Assembly: GCA_039815505.1 (NCBI GenBank)
Contig: JBCBZE010000026.1
Coordinates: 1 to 18,687 of the forward strand
Direction: 5' to 3'
Source of the DNA: CANLWN01 sp039815505
Lineage (GTDB): Bacteria; Bacteroidota; Bacteroidia; Flavobacteriales; Flavobacteriaceae
Length of the DNA: 18,687 nt
Positions 1 to 6,230 of this stretch are shown in pieces; the stretch's first letter is position 1, and each line of letters begins with the position of its first letter. A program made the translations under genes and the position numbers. Below the pieces are notes generated by a model. It worked only from the letters and a program-made list of their open reading frames with translations. It was not told the DNA's origin and made no database searches.

Positions 1-481
1 TATCCTTGTAGATGTTATCACCAAAGTACTTTGCGATTTTTAGAAAGGGGTCGGGCTGTTGATAGCCTGGTACGGGCGATAGCATTTCTTGGTTCTCGTC
101 CAAAAAGATAACCGTAGGATAGCTTAGTCTTCCCTGCATCAAGGCAGCGGCAAATTCATGATACCCTCTTTTTCCCGAAGCAATGAAATTATATGTTTTA
201 CCCTTATATTCTATAGGTTCCTTTCCTTCACCGTCCATTTTTACCATATAGAAATTATCGGACATATAGGTAGCTACTTCCGAATTCTGAAAGGTGTCTT
301 TATCCATCTTTTTACACCAGCCGCACCAATCGGTATAAACATCTATAAAGATTTTTTTTGGAGTTTTATCGGTTTCGGACTTGGCAACGGCCTCCTCCCA
401 TGAAAGCCATTCCACTTTCTGGGCATTAAGGCTGAAAGCTACAAAAGTCAGGAAAACAAAGAATAAAGATTTAATAGACAT
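1..481 (-). CDS. Secreted thioredoxin-like protein with CGWC motif (3' end outside window)
   Basis: About 160 residues are readable from the ATG at 481; the gene runs off the left edge, so its C-terminus is missing. The first 20 residues form a signal peptide (MSIKSLFFVF..., hydrophobic, ending near LNAQ), so the protein should be exported to the periplasm. The thioredoxin-fold signature follows: a DVYTDWCGWCKKM segment at about residues 47-59 with the redox pair C53/C56, and a likely cis-proline (P122 in SYPTVIF) facing the active site. This fits the Thioredoxin_7/DUF255-like group of flavobacterial thioredoxin-family proteins. Function is inferred as thiol-disulfide exchange or reduction of periplasmic proteins; the substrate cannot be read from the sequence. 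It lies 63 bases downstream of lysA on the same strand, with its own promoter-like element in the gap, so co-transcription is possible but not required. Confidence 0.85.
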   Translation of the reverse strand, partial: MSIKSLFFVFLTFVAFSLNAQKVEWLSWEEAVAKSETDKTPKKIFIDVYTDWCGWCKKMDKDTFQNSEVATYMSDNFYMVKMDGEGKEPIEYKGKTYNFIASGKRGYHEFAAALMQGRLSYPTVIFLDENQEMLSPVPGYQQPDPFLKIAKYFGDNIYKD

Positions 482-519
482 TTTTAGTTTTTTAAAAGGT
501 ATTAGTCCAATAACTATAC

Positions 520-527
520 CAAAACTA
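520..527 (-). promoter_or_regulatory. Candidate -7 element for the thioredoxin-like gene
   Basis: On the minus strand this reads TAGTTTTG, a full match to the Bacteroidota -7 consensus TAnnTTTG, 38 bases before the ATG at 481. I see no TTG about 20 bases further upstream, so only half the promoter is supported. It lies in the lysA-to-thioredoxin gap. Confidence 0.35.
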
Positions 528-544
528 ACGTAAATTTAGTTGCT

Positions 545-1786
545 TTATTTTATGATAACTTCTTCCTTTTTAGGGACAAAAAGGTCTTTTACATCCACTT
601 GATTCTTTATAAGATCATCAAATGTCTCCCTTTCCCGGATCAATATCGCTTTACCTTGGTGCCATAAGACTTCGGCAGGTCTAAAGCGAGAGTTGTAATT
701 GCTAGACATCGTAAAGCAATAGGCACCTGCATTTTTAAAACATAATATATCGCCTTCAGAAATTTCATTGATTCTGCGGTTGCTCGCAAAAGTATCCGTT
801 TCACAAATATAACCGACAACGGAGTAGTATCGCTCCCTTCCCGAAGGATTGGAAATATTTACAATTTCATGGGATGCACCGTATAACATGGGTCTAATCA
901 AGTGGTTGAACCCGGAATCGATACTTGCAAAAACAGTGGATGTCGTCTGTTTTACAACATTGACCTTGGCCAAAAAGAATCCGGCTTCGCTTACCAAAAA
1001 CTTTCCTGGTTCAAAAGCAAGGGTCAATTCCTTTCCATATACCTTACAAAATGCATTGAACCGTGCTGTTAGTTTTTTGCCAAGTTCATCGATGTTGGTT
1101 TCAATATCCCCAGCCTTATAAGGTACTTTAAAACCACTTCCAAAATCTATAAAATCCAGATTTTTAAAATTCTTGGCGGTCTCAAAAAGAATTTCGGAAG
1201 CATAAAGAAATACGTCAATGTCCAAAATATCGCTTCCCGTATGCATGTGAATACCGTTAATATTCATTTTGGTAAGATCCACAATACGCAGTAAATGGGG
1301 AATCTGATGGATACTGATGCCGAATTTGGAGTCGATATGGCCTACGGAGATATTAGAGTTTCCACCAGCCATCACATGGGGATTTATTCGGATACAGACC
1401 GGGATATCCGGATGTTTGCTTCCAAACTGTTCCAAGACCGAAAGATTATCGATATTGATACGTACACCCAGTGCGGCGGCTTCCTCTATCTCCTCCAAGG
1501 AAACCCCGTTAGGGGTAAATATTATGGATTCTGGTTTAAAACCCGCCAATAACCCCAATTTCACTTCCTGAATCGAAACGGTATCCAGACCACTGCCCAA
1601 ACTGTTCATTAGGCGCAGTATGGTAATATTGGACAATGCCTTGGCGGCATAGTTCAATTGTAATTTCTTAACTCCCTTAAAGGCATTGGTAAGACGTTTG
1701 AACTGTGCGGTTATTTTTTCCGAATCATATACGTAGATAGGGTCACCGTATGTTTTTGCGATTTTTACTAAATCGGATTGCTTCAT
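545..1786 (-). CDS. lysA: Diaminopimelate decarboxylase
   Basis: This PLP-dependent fold III decarboxylase converts meso-diaminopimelate to L-lysine and CO2, the last step of lysine biosynthesis, in the cytoplasm. At 413 residues it has the usual family length. The N-terminal alanine-racemase-like barrel holds the PLP lysine (K49 in NYAAKALSN), the HMHTGSD motif at about 180-186, a glycine-rich FGSGF phosphate-binding segment near 215-219 and EPGKFLV at about 259-265. The C-terminal beta domain has the substrate-binding CET segment at about 328-330 and GAYCFTMSSNYNSRFRP near 354-370. The catalytic features are therefore intact. The start (MKQSDLVKIAKTYGDPIYVY) fits a consensus promoter whose predicted transcription start is about ten bases upstream, giving a very short leader. 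Arginine/ornithine decarboxylases share the fold, but the CET-D segment and overall match favour LysA. Confidence 0.95.
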   Translation of the reverse strand: MKQSDLVKIAKTYGDPIYVYDSEKITAQFKRLTNAFKGVKKLQLNYAAKALSNITILRLMNSLGSGLDTVSIQEVKLGLLAGFKPESIIFTPNGVSLEEIEEAAALGVRINIDNLSVLEQFGSKHPDIPVCIRINPHVMAGGNSNISVGHIDSKFGISIHQIPHLLRIVDLTKMNINGIHMHTGSDILDIDVFLYASEILFETAKNFKNLDFIDFGSGFKVPYKAGDIETNIDELGKKLTARFNAFCKVYGKELTLAFEPGKFLVSEAGFFLAKVNVVKQTTSTVFASIDSGFNHLIRPMLYGASHEIVNISNPSGRERYYSVVGYICETDTFASNRRINEISEGDILCFKNAGAYCFTMSSNYNSRFRPAEVLWHQGKAILIRERETFDDLIKNQVDVKDLFVPKKEEVIIK

Positions 1787-1802
1787 TTCTCAAAGTTTAC
1801 CA

Positions 1803-1833
1803 CAAATCTAGGATACTTAAGGTTGGGTAGCAA
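1803..1833 (-). promoter_or_regulatory. Bacteroidota-type promoter for lysA
   Basis: On the minus strand a TTG (1833-1831) is followed after 20 bases by TAGATTTG (1810-1803), a full match to TTG-N(19-21)-TAnnTTTG. Transcription would start near 1796, about ten bases before the lysA ATG. It is back-to-back with the promoter at 1847-1878. Confidence 0.65.
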
Positions 1834-1846
1834 AAATTAATAACCA

Positions 1847-1878
1847 TTGACTAAAAATACAACAAAAAGTTATATTTG
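1847..1878 (+). promoter_or_regulatory. Bacteroidota-type promoter for the LON-domain gene
   Basis: TTG at 1847-1849, a 21-base AT-rich spacer, then TATATTTG at 1871-1878 match the TTG/TAnnTTTG consensus of the flavobacterial primary sigma factor. The predicted start near 1885 gives a leader of about 60 bases before the ATG at 1946. Only 13 bases separate the -33 elements of the two divergent promoters. Confidence 0.65.
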
Positions 1879-1945
1879 TAACAATAAACAATAAGGCCAA
1901 CGTTTGCCCCAATCGATTCCGTATTGTATTTTTAAATAAAAAAGT

Positions 1946-2584
1946 ATGAAACTTCCTTTATTTCCTTTACAATCTGTTTTTTTTCCCGGAGAACGCATTC
2001 CCCTGCATGTTTTTGAGGAACGTTATAAGCAATTGGTCAACGATTGCAAGGAAGAAGCCATAAATTTTGGAATACCGGTATATATAGAAAATACCTTGGC
2101 CTATGGGACGGAAATGAAGTTAGAGGAGATAATGAATACCTATGATAACGGTGAAATGGATATTATTTGCACGGCAAAAAGGGTATTTAAGGTGTTGACG
2201 TTCGATAATCAAATGGGGGATAGATTGTATGCCGGAGGAATTGTGGAGTTTCTGGATATCTTGGATGATGGCCAACTATCCCAAAAGGAAACCGTTTTGA
2301 AATACATCGGAGAATTATACGGATTAATGGCCGTTCCTTTGCCCGATATAGCACCTGAAAAATTCAATAGTTATACCTTGATACATAAAATTGGATTGTC
2401 CATTGGGCAGGAACATGACCTATTGCGTATGGTACGTGAAAGTGAACGTTTATCCTATATTCGCACCCATTTAAAAACGACCATAGCAGTCTTGAAAGAA
2501 GTAAACAGAACAAAAAAAATCATTGATATGAACGGTCACTTCCGAAATTTTGATCCGTTGGACTTTAAAGATTTTAAGATTTGA
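1946..2584 (+). CDS. Standalone LON substrate-binding domain protein
   Basis: The 212-residue protein corresponds to the N-terminal substrate-recognition domain of Lon protease (LON/PUA-like, LON_substr_bdg family) without the AAA+ or peptidase domains. The N-terminus LPLFPLQSVFFPGERIPLHV (residues 3-22) is the hallmark: a hydrophobic strand, then the P-G-x-x-x-P-L-x-x-F/I-E/F-x-x-R-Y pattern. The C-terminal half is helical, as in Lon. No catalytic residues are present, so a binding or adaptor role is inferred; the partner is unknown. It has its own promoter, and 78 bases separate it from sucC, which also has a -7-like element, so the pair may be read through or separately transcribed. The start is the first ATG after the promoter and directly precedes the conserved strand. 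Confidence 0.9.
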   Translation: MKLPLFPLQSVFFPGERIPLHVFEERYKQLVNDCKEEAINFGIPVYIENTLAYGTEMKLEEIMNTYDNGEMDIICTAKRVFKVLTFDNQMGDRLYAGGIVEFLDILDDGQLSQKETVLKYIGELYGLMAVPLPDIAPEKFNSYTLIHKIGLSIGQEHDLLRMVRESERLSYIRTHLKTTIAVLKEVNRTKKIIDMNGHFRNFDPLDFKDFKI

Positions 2585-2600
2585 TGGGTCCCATCCTTTT

Positions 2601-2636
2601 TTGATTAGGGTAAATCCATTGGGTTTCCTATTTTTG
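2601..2636 (+). promoter_or_regulatory. Candidate promoter for sucC
   Basis: TATTTTTG at 2629-2636 matches TAnnTTTG and lies 26 bases before the sucC ATG. The best upstream TTG (2601-2603) is 25 bases away, longer than ideal, so the -33 assignment is weak. Confidence 0.45.
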
Positions 2637-2662
2637 CTATCAATTAAAAACTCACCTTCTAC

Positions 2663-3856
2663 ATGAATCTTCACGAATACCAAGGAAAGGAAATTTTAGC
2701 AAGTTTTGGAGTACGTATACAAAGAGGTATAGTTGCCCACAACGCAAAAGAAGCAGTTGACGCTGCTAAACAGCTTACGCAGGAAACCGGTACGGGATGG
2801 CACGTAATCAAAGCGCAAGTACATGCCGGAGGCCGTGGTAAAGGGGGTGGGGTAAAGCTTGCCAAGAATTTGATGGAGGTAGAGGAAATCGCTAGTAATA
2901 TTATTGGAATGAATTTGATTACCCCGCAGACCTCTGCCGAAGGTAAGAAGGTACATCAGGTTTTAGTGGCGGAAGACGTGTATTATCCCGGTGACAGTGA
3001 GACCAGCGAGTTTTACATGTCGGTTTTACTGAATCGGGGAACGGGCAAAAACATGATTATGTATTCAACCGAGGGCGGAATGGACATAGAAGCGGTGGCG
3101 GAGCAAACCCCTCACTTAATATTCACTGAAGAAATAGATCCGGCAACGGGTTTATTGCCTTTTCAAGCTAGAAGAATAGCATTTAACCTTGGATTATCCG
3201 GTGTGGCCTTTAAAGAAATGACCAAGTTTGTTTCCGCTTTGTATAGCGCCTACGAACAAAGTGATTCCAGTTTGTTCGAAATAAACCCCGTCCTTAAAAC
3301 CTCAGATGATAAAATTATGGCGGTAGATGCGAAGGTATCCATTGATGATAATGCATTGTTCAGAAGAAAACAATATGCCGAGATGCGCGATTTGCGGGAA
3401 GAGAATCCCATAGAGGTCGAAGCCAGGGCCGTAGGCTTAAATTATGTGGATTTGGATGGTAATGTAGGTTGTATGGTGAATGGAGCCGGTTTGGCGATGG
3501 CCACTATGGACCTTATCAAGATGGCTGGCGGTGAGCCGGCGAACTTTTTGGATGTAGGGGGCACGGCAGATGCCAAAAGAGTAGAGGAGGCCTTTAGGAT
3601 AATTCTAAAAGACCCAGCGGTGAAAGCGATCTTAATAAATATTTTTGGAGGTATCGTACGTTGCGACCGTGTAGCTCAAGGTGTGGTAGACGCTTATAAA
3701 AATATGGGCGATGCCATTAAAGTCCCTATTATTGTTAGACTACAGGGTACGAATGCGGAACTGGCGAAAGAGATTATAGACAATTCTGGATTGGCCGTTC
3801 ATTCTGCGGTGCAATTTCAAGAAGCTGCCGATAAGGTAAAGGCAGTTCTTAATTAA
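2663..3856 (+). CDS. sucC: Succinyl-CoA synthetase (ADP-forming) subunit beta
   Basis: SucC is the beta subunit of the TCA-cycle enzyme that interconverts succinyl-CoA, ADP and phosphate with succinate, CoA and ATP. At 397 residues it is full length (the E. coli protein has 388). The N-terminal ATP-grasp half begins MNLHEYQGKEIL and holds the nucleotide-binding K50 and HAGGRGKGG (54-62). The metal ligands are E206/N208 in FEINP and D222 in VDAK. The C-terminal CoA-ligase half has NGAGLAMATMD (273-283), the phosphate-binding INIFGGIVRCD (325-335) and RLQGTN (359-364). The alpha subunit gene sucD is not adjacent in this window, so the subunits are encoded apart or beyond reach. A strong intrinsic terminator begins 30 bases after the stop, closing the transcription unit. 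Confidence 0.97.
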   Translation: MNLHEYQGKEILASFGVRIQRGIVAHNAKEAVDAAKQLTQETGTGWHVIKAQVHAGGRGKGGGVKLAKNLMEVEEIASNIIGMNLITPQTSAEGKKVHQVLVAEDVYYPGDSETSEFYMSVLLNRGTGKNMIMYSTEGGMDIEAVAEQTPHLIFTEEIDPATGLLPFQARRIAFNLGLSGVAFKEMTKFVSALYSAYEQSDSSLFEINPVLKTSDDKIMAVDAKVSIDDNALFRRKQYAEMRDLREENPIEVEARAVGLNYVDLDGNVGCMVNGAGLAMATMDLIKMAGGEPANFLDVGGTADAKRVEEAFRIILKDPAVKAILINIFGGIVRCDRVAQGVVDAYKNMGDAIKVPIIVRLQGTNAELAKEIIDNSGLAVHSAVQFQEAADKVKAVLN

Positions 3857-3886
3857 CCCATTATTAAAAACATATAGGAATAAACT

Positions 3887-3922
3887 GGGCAATGTTTTTT
3901 TAACATTGCCCTTTTTCTTTTT
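3887..3922 (+). terminator. Intrinsic terminator after sucC
   Basis: A perfect 10-base-pair stem (GGGCAATGTT at 3887-3896 with AACATTGCCC at 3902-3911) closes a five-T loop and is followed by a T-rich tail (TTTTTCTTTTT). Confidence 0.9.
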
Positions 3923-4283
3923 GTCATATATGTGGGCATAAAGCCCCATATCTTTCATCAATTTCGAGAAAACGGTTGCAAATCATCTATTGTTTTCACC
4001 TAATTTAATGGGAAAACCACAAATGAAAGTCCTCTTGTTCAATGATGCCAAACTATTAGTTTATCATTATACAAATTAAATAACGGTTAAGCCTTCACAA
4101 GGGATTATTTTTTGATTCCATTTGTTATTAATTTTAGGGTGTAAAAAAAATTGTTTAATAATATGTTAAAGCTCTCATGCTTTGTAACATTCTTAATAAT
4201 AGGGCGTCTTTAATAATAAATCATCAATCATCAATCATCAATCATCAATCATCAATCATTAATTAATTTAAAACGAACAAGTC
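3923..4283 (+). other. 361-base AT-rich non-coding stretch with a hairpin and a repeat tract
   Basis: I see no convincing gene here. It holds an imperfect palindrome at 4041-4068: AATGAT and AAACT on the left pair with AGTTT and ATCATT on the right around an ATT loop, with a three-base GCC bulge on the left arm. A long AT-rich segment follows, then the heptamer repeat tract (annotated separately) that abuts the next gene. No full TTG/TAnnTTTG promoter is visible, although the stretch presumably carries the promoter of the 4284 gene. A 23-codon reading frame at 4008-4079 is judged chance. Confidence 0.55.
4221..4262 (+). repeat. Heptanucleotide tandem repeat TCATCAA, six units
   Basis: Five perfect TCATCAA units (4221-4255) are followed by one variant TCATTAA (4256-4262). 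The tract ends 21 bases before the ATG of the small secreted protein, so it lies in its leader or promoter. Confidence 0.95.
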
Positions 4284-4625
4284 ATGAAAAAAATCAGTTT
4301 AATTCTAGTAGCAGTAGTATTGTTTTCCAGTACCGATCTTTTCGCCAATGATGCCAAAAAAGGGAAATCTGGAAAAAGTGAAACCTTATCTACGCAGATA
4401 GGAACGCTTCTAAAGGACAATACCTTTAATGTCGATTTTGTAAATCTTACCGCAGAGGTTACATTTACGTTAAACGATAAGCAGGAAATTGTGGTCCTTT
4501 CGGTGGAAACGGACAATGGGATTTTGGAAGAATTCGTAAAAAGTAGACTAAATTATGAAAAGGTCGATACAAGTGAGTATCGCAAGGGAAAAACATATAT
4601 TGTGCCCATTCGGATTACTGCTTAA
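4284..4625 (+). CDS. Small secreted protein of unknown function
   Basis: The 113-residue product starts with a signal peptide (MKKISLILVAVVLFSSTDLFA, cleavage near FAND), so it is exported. A short lysine/glycine/serine-rich linker (about 22-36) precedes a compact alpha/beta domain. The pattern from about residue 57 onward (AEVTFTLNDKQEIVVLSVET, then a helix, then G-K-T-Y-x-V-P-I-R-I) resembles small flavobacterial periplasmic proteins related to the TonB C-terminal fold; that resemblance is my inference and no catalytic motif is visible. It is monocistronic, with a non-coding region and repeat tract upstream and a terminator 19 bases after its stop. The start is fixed by the signal peptide. 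The heptamer tract directly upstream may affect its expression. Confidence 0.8.
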   Translation: MKKISLILVAVVLFSSTDLFANDAKKGKSGKSETLSTQIGTLLKDNTFNVDFVNLTAEVTFTLNDKQEIVVLSVETDNGILEEFVKSRLNYEKVDTSEYRKGKTYIVPIRITA

Positions 4626-4644
4626 TACCATTAAGGTTTAAGAA

Positions 4645-4680
4645 AGTCCTGAGCTTTGTTCAGGGCTTTTTTTTGTTTTT
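4645..4680 (+). terminator. Intrinsic terminator of the small secreted protein gene, overlapping the convergent gene
   Basis: AGTCCTGA (4645-4652) pairs with TCAGGGCT (4660-4667), including one G-T pair, around a seven-base loop, followed by a long T tract. The minus-strand stop codon of the DUF1456 gene (4662-4660) lies inside the right arm, and its last codons are read from the T tract. Confidence 0.8.
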
Positions 4681-5031
4681 ATATTTTACATAACTTACCT
4701 CTGAAGGTTTTTGCTTTTTCTTTGCTGAACTACGGCCGGTCCTGTGGGCTTTTTTATCGCCTCCTTCCGCTTTTTTGTTTTTGTAAAGTACTTCTTTGGG
4801 GTTCTTGGGGTCTTCCTTGGTGCCACGTAAATGTATAACCAGACCGTTGAGGAAATTGCGTAATATTTGATCTCCACATTCCACATAATTGGGGTGGTCT
4901 TCCCTCCTAAAAAAAGCACTTATTTCACTTTTTGATATTTTAAAATCTACCAGTTTAAGGATTTCTATAATTTCATCGTCCCTTAACATTAGGGCTACCC
5001 TTAACTTTTTAAAAATATCATTATTGGTCAT
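4660..5031 (-). CDS. DUF1456 family protein (YehS-like), single repeat with basic tail
   Basis: The 123-residue protein starts with one DUF1456 unit at about residues 1-70. It shows the family pattern TNNDIFKKLRVALMLRDDEI followed by S-K-S-E-I-S-A-F-F-R-R-E-D-H-P-N-Y-x-E-C-G-D and FLNGLV. E. coli YehS has two such units in about 156 residues; this protein keeps a unit most like the second. Instead of another repeat it has a lysine/arginine-rich, probably disordered tail (about 76-123). The basic tail suggests nucleic-acid contact, but the function of the family is not established and none is claimed. The C-terminal lysine run (NKKKP) is read from the T tract of the opposing terminator, so that end may be a by-product of the overlap. 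The gene diverges from the TerB-like gene across 130 bases with no clear consensus promoter. Confidence 0.88.
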   Translation of the reverse strand: MTNNDIFKKLRVALMLRDDEIIEILKLVDFKISKSEISAFFRREDHPNYVECGDQILRNFLNGLVIHLRGTKEDPKNPKEVLYKNKKAEGGDKKAHRTGRSSAKKKQKPSEVSYVKYKNKKKP

Positions 5032-5161
5032 GATAATTGATTTTTGGCAAATTAACGCAAATAATCGGCGAGACCCCCATTTATGATATAATTTATAGTG
5101 TTTTATACGAAATCCTATTTTAAATGGTTATCTTAAAAGAAACCTCCATTACCCTTTAGGT

Positions 5162-5563
5162 ATGAGCAGTCATAAAGAAAAGCTTAGTATTTTATCGGAA
5201 ATGATCGCCTTTGCAAAGGCGGACAACACGGTTAAGGAGGTAGAGTATAACTTTTTGCTTGGCGTGGCATCACAACTGGGAATAGACAAGGAAGTCTTTG
5301 ATTCGCTCTTCCATAAAAAAGTGGAAAAAATAATCCCCAAGTCCCAGGCTGAACGCATATTGCAGTTTCACAGGCTTGTATTACTCATGAATGTGGACCA
5401 GGAAGCGCATGAGTTGGAAGTGGGAAGATTGCATAATATCGGTCTTGGAATGGGCCTTCCCCCATCGGCCATTGAGCAGGTGCTAACAGTTATGCACAAG
5501 TATCCCAATAAGGTAGTTCCGCCAAATGTGCTCATCAATATTTTCAAGGCACATTACAATTAA
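5162..5563 (+). CDS. TerB-like helical protein
   Basis: The all-helical 133-residue protein resembles the TerB/DjlA N-terminal fold. The first unit (about 8-45) has the family pattern A-D-N-x-V-x-x-x-E (K-A-D-N-T-V-K-E-V-E) followed by LGIDKEVFDSL. The second (about 62-115) has L-M-N-V-D-x-x-A-H-x-x-E and GLGMGLPPSAIEQVL. In the family, acidic residues in these turns bind metal; here the first turn has asparagine where glycine is usual. There is no signal peptide or membrane segment, so it is cytoplasmic. None of the other tellurite-resistance (ter) genes are nearby, so a tellurite role is not supported by context. The nearby uvrB is on the opposite strand with hsp20 between them, so proximity does not imply a repair role. 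No Shine-Dalgarno sequence precedes the ATG. Confidence 0.75.
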   Translation: MSSHKEKLSILSEMIAFAKADNTVKEVEYNFLLGVASQLGIDKEVFDSLFHKKVEKIIPKSQAERILQFHRLVLLMNVDQEAHELEVGRLHNIGLGMGLPPSAIEQVLTVMHKYPNKVVPPNVLINIFKAHYN

Positions 5564-5593
5564 GAGTACATACTTCTTCTTAAAAATGCCATA

Positions 5594-5624
5594 TTGTCAT
5601 TATTATTTGTTAGTTAAATGACAA
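5594..5624. promoter_or_regulatory. Inverted repeat upstream of hsp20 (candidate operator or activator site)
   Basis: TTGTCATT (5594-5601) and AATGACAA (5617-5624) form a perfect 8-base inverted repeat with a 15-base AT-rich spacer. It is centred about 60 bases upstream of the predicted sigma-54 transcription start. It could alternatively be a weak 3' hairpin of the TerB-like gene, although no T tract follows on the plus strand. Confidence 0.45.
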
Positions 5625-5643
5625 AAAGACATTAAAAATGTTT

Positions 5644-5659
5644 TGGTACACCCTTTGAC
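5644..5659 (+). promoter_or_regulatory. Sigma-54-like -24/-12 promoter for hsp20
   Basis: The segment TTGGTACACCCTTTGAC (from 5643) has the -24 GG (5645-5646) and the -12 G (5657) with exactly ten bases between, the spacing of TGGCAC-N5-TTGC promoters. The C of the -12 GC is A here. No TAnnTTTG element is visible before this gene. The predicted start near 5670 gives a leader of about 28 bases. A second small hairpin (5626-5633 with 5637-5644) abuts the element. Confidence 0.4.
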
Positions 5660-5697
5660 TATAGCTAGGTGTTGTTAAATCATTTAAAAAAATAATC

Positions 5698-6123
5698 ATG
5701 AGTATAGTAAGAAGACATAATGTGATGTTCCCAAGCCTAATGAACGAAATCTTTAAACCGGATTGGTTTGGAGGGACTGAAAACTTAGGTAACCATTTAC
5801 CTGCGATCAATATTAAAGAAAACGAAAAGGACTTTGAATTAGAGCTGGTGGTTCCTGGAAGAAAAAAAGAAGATTTTAATATCGCTGTTGATACCAATGT
5901 ATTAACCGTTTCAGCAGAAGTAAAATCGGATACCGAAACTACGGAAGGAAATTATACTAGAAGGGAATTTAGAAGTACTTCCTTTAAAAGGTCGTTTACA
6001 CTACCCGAAAGTATCAATGAGGATAAAATCAATGCTTCTTATGAAGAAGGAATTTTAAGATTCGTACTTCCCAAAAAGGATGAGGCTTTGCCAAAACCTA
6101 AAAGATTGATAGATATAGCATAA
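5698..6123 (+). CDS. Small heat-shock protein, Hsp20/alpha-crystallin family
   Basis: The 141-residue ATP-independent holdase chaperone should bind unfolding proteins in the cytoplasm and assemble into oligomers. A short N-terminal region (MSIVRRHNVMFPSLMNEIFK) precedes the alpha-crystallin domain at about 35-130: NHLPAINIKENEKDFELELV (residues 31-50), then the VPGRKKEDFNI segment, and the conserved A-S-Y-E-E-G-I-L-R-F-V-L-P motif near 113-125. The C-terminal tail carries an I/V-x-I/V-like RLIDIA that could dock into a neighbouring subunit. Length is typical. The gene appears monocistronic, with a sigma-54-like element and an inverted repeat upstream and two hairpins downstream. No CIRCE element (the HrcA operator) is visible. 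The start is the only ATG that preserves the N-terminal region. Confidence 0.95.
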   Translation: MSIVRRHNVMFPSLMNEIFKPDWFGGTENLGNHLPAINIKENEKDFELELVVPGRKKEDFNIAVDTNVLTVSAEVKSDTETTEGNYTRREFRSTSFKRSFTLPESINEDKINASYEEGILRFVLPKKDEALPKPKRLIDIA

Positions 6124-6135
6124 AAGGATTCATGA

Positions 6136-6171
6136 TATTATGTAGTCCGTTGTTACGGATTTTTCATAATA
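6136..6171 (+). terminator. Compound hairpin directly after hsp20
   Basis: An inner stem TCCGT/ACGGA (6146-6150 with 6155-6159, TGTT loop) followed by TTTTT is enclosed by an outer pairing TATTATG (6136-6142) with CATAATA (6165-6171). It could act as an intrinsic terminator through the inner stem, or as a 3'-end stabilising structure. Confidence 0.6.
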
Positions 6172-6194
6172 GTTGGTTTAGTTGGTTAGTTGGG

Positions 6195-6230
6195 AAAGTG
6201 TCTTGTGGGAACAGGGCACTTTTCTTTTTA
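6195..6230 (+). terminator. Second terminator between hsp20 and uvrB
   Basis: AAAGTGTCTTGT (6195-6206) pairs with ACAGGGCACTTT (6211-6222), including three G-T pairs, around a GGGA tetraloop, followed by TCTTTTT. The T tail runs into the stop codon of the convergent uvrB (6230-6228). Confidence 0.8.

Noticed and set aside
3740..3961. Minus-strand 73-codon frame over the end of sucC and its terminator
   Set aside because: It runs through the sucC coding region and the terminator hairpin; it is a shadow frame.
4008..4079. Small reading frame of 23 codons in the long gap after sucC
   Set aside because: No ribosome-binding or promoter signal, it overlaps a palindrome, and a frame this short is expected by chance in AT-rich DNA.
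4141..4190. Promoter for the small secreted protein at TTG 4151 / ATGCTTTG 4177
   Set aside because: The -7 element lacks the TA, and the spacing does not fit the consensus.
4221..4262. CRISPR-like array
   Set aside because: Units are seven bases with no spacers; it is a simple tandem repeat.
5162..5563. Tellurite-resistance function of the TerB-like protein
   Set aside because: No other ter genes are present; the fold alone does not show the function.
5594..5697. CIRCE (HrcA) operator before hsp20
   Set aside because: The inverted repeat does not match TTAGCACTC-N9-GAGTGCTAA.
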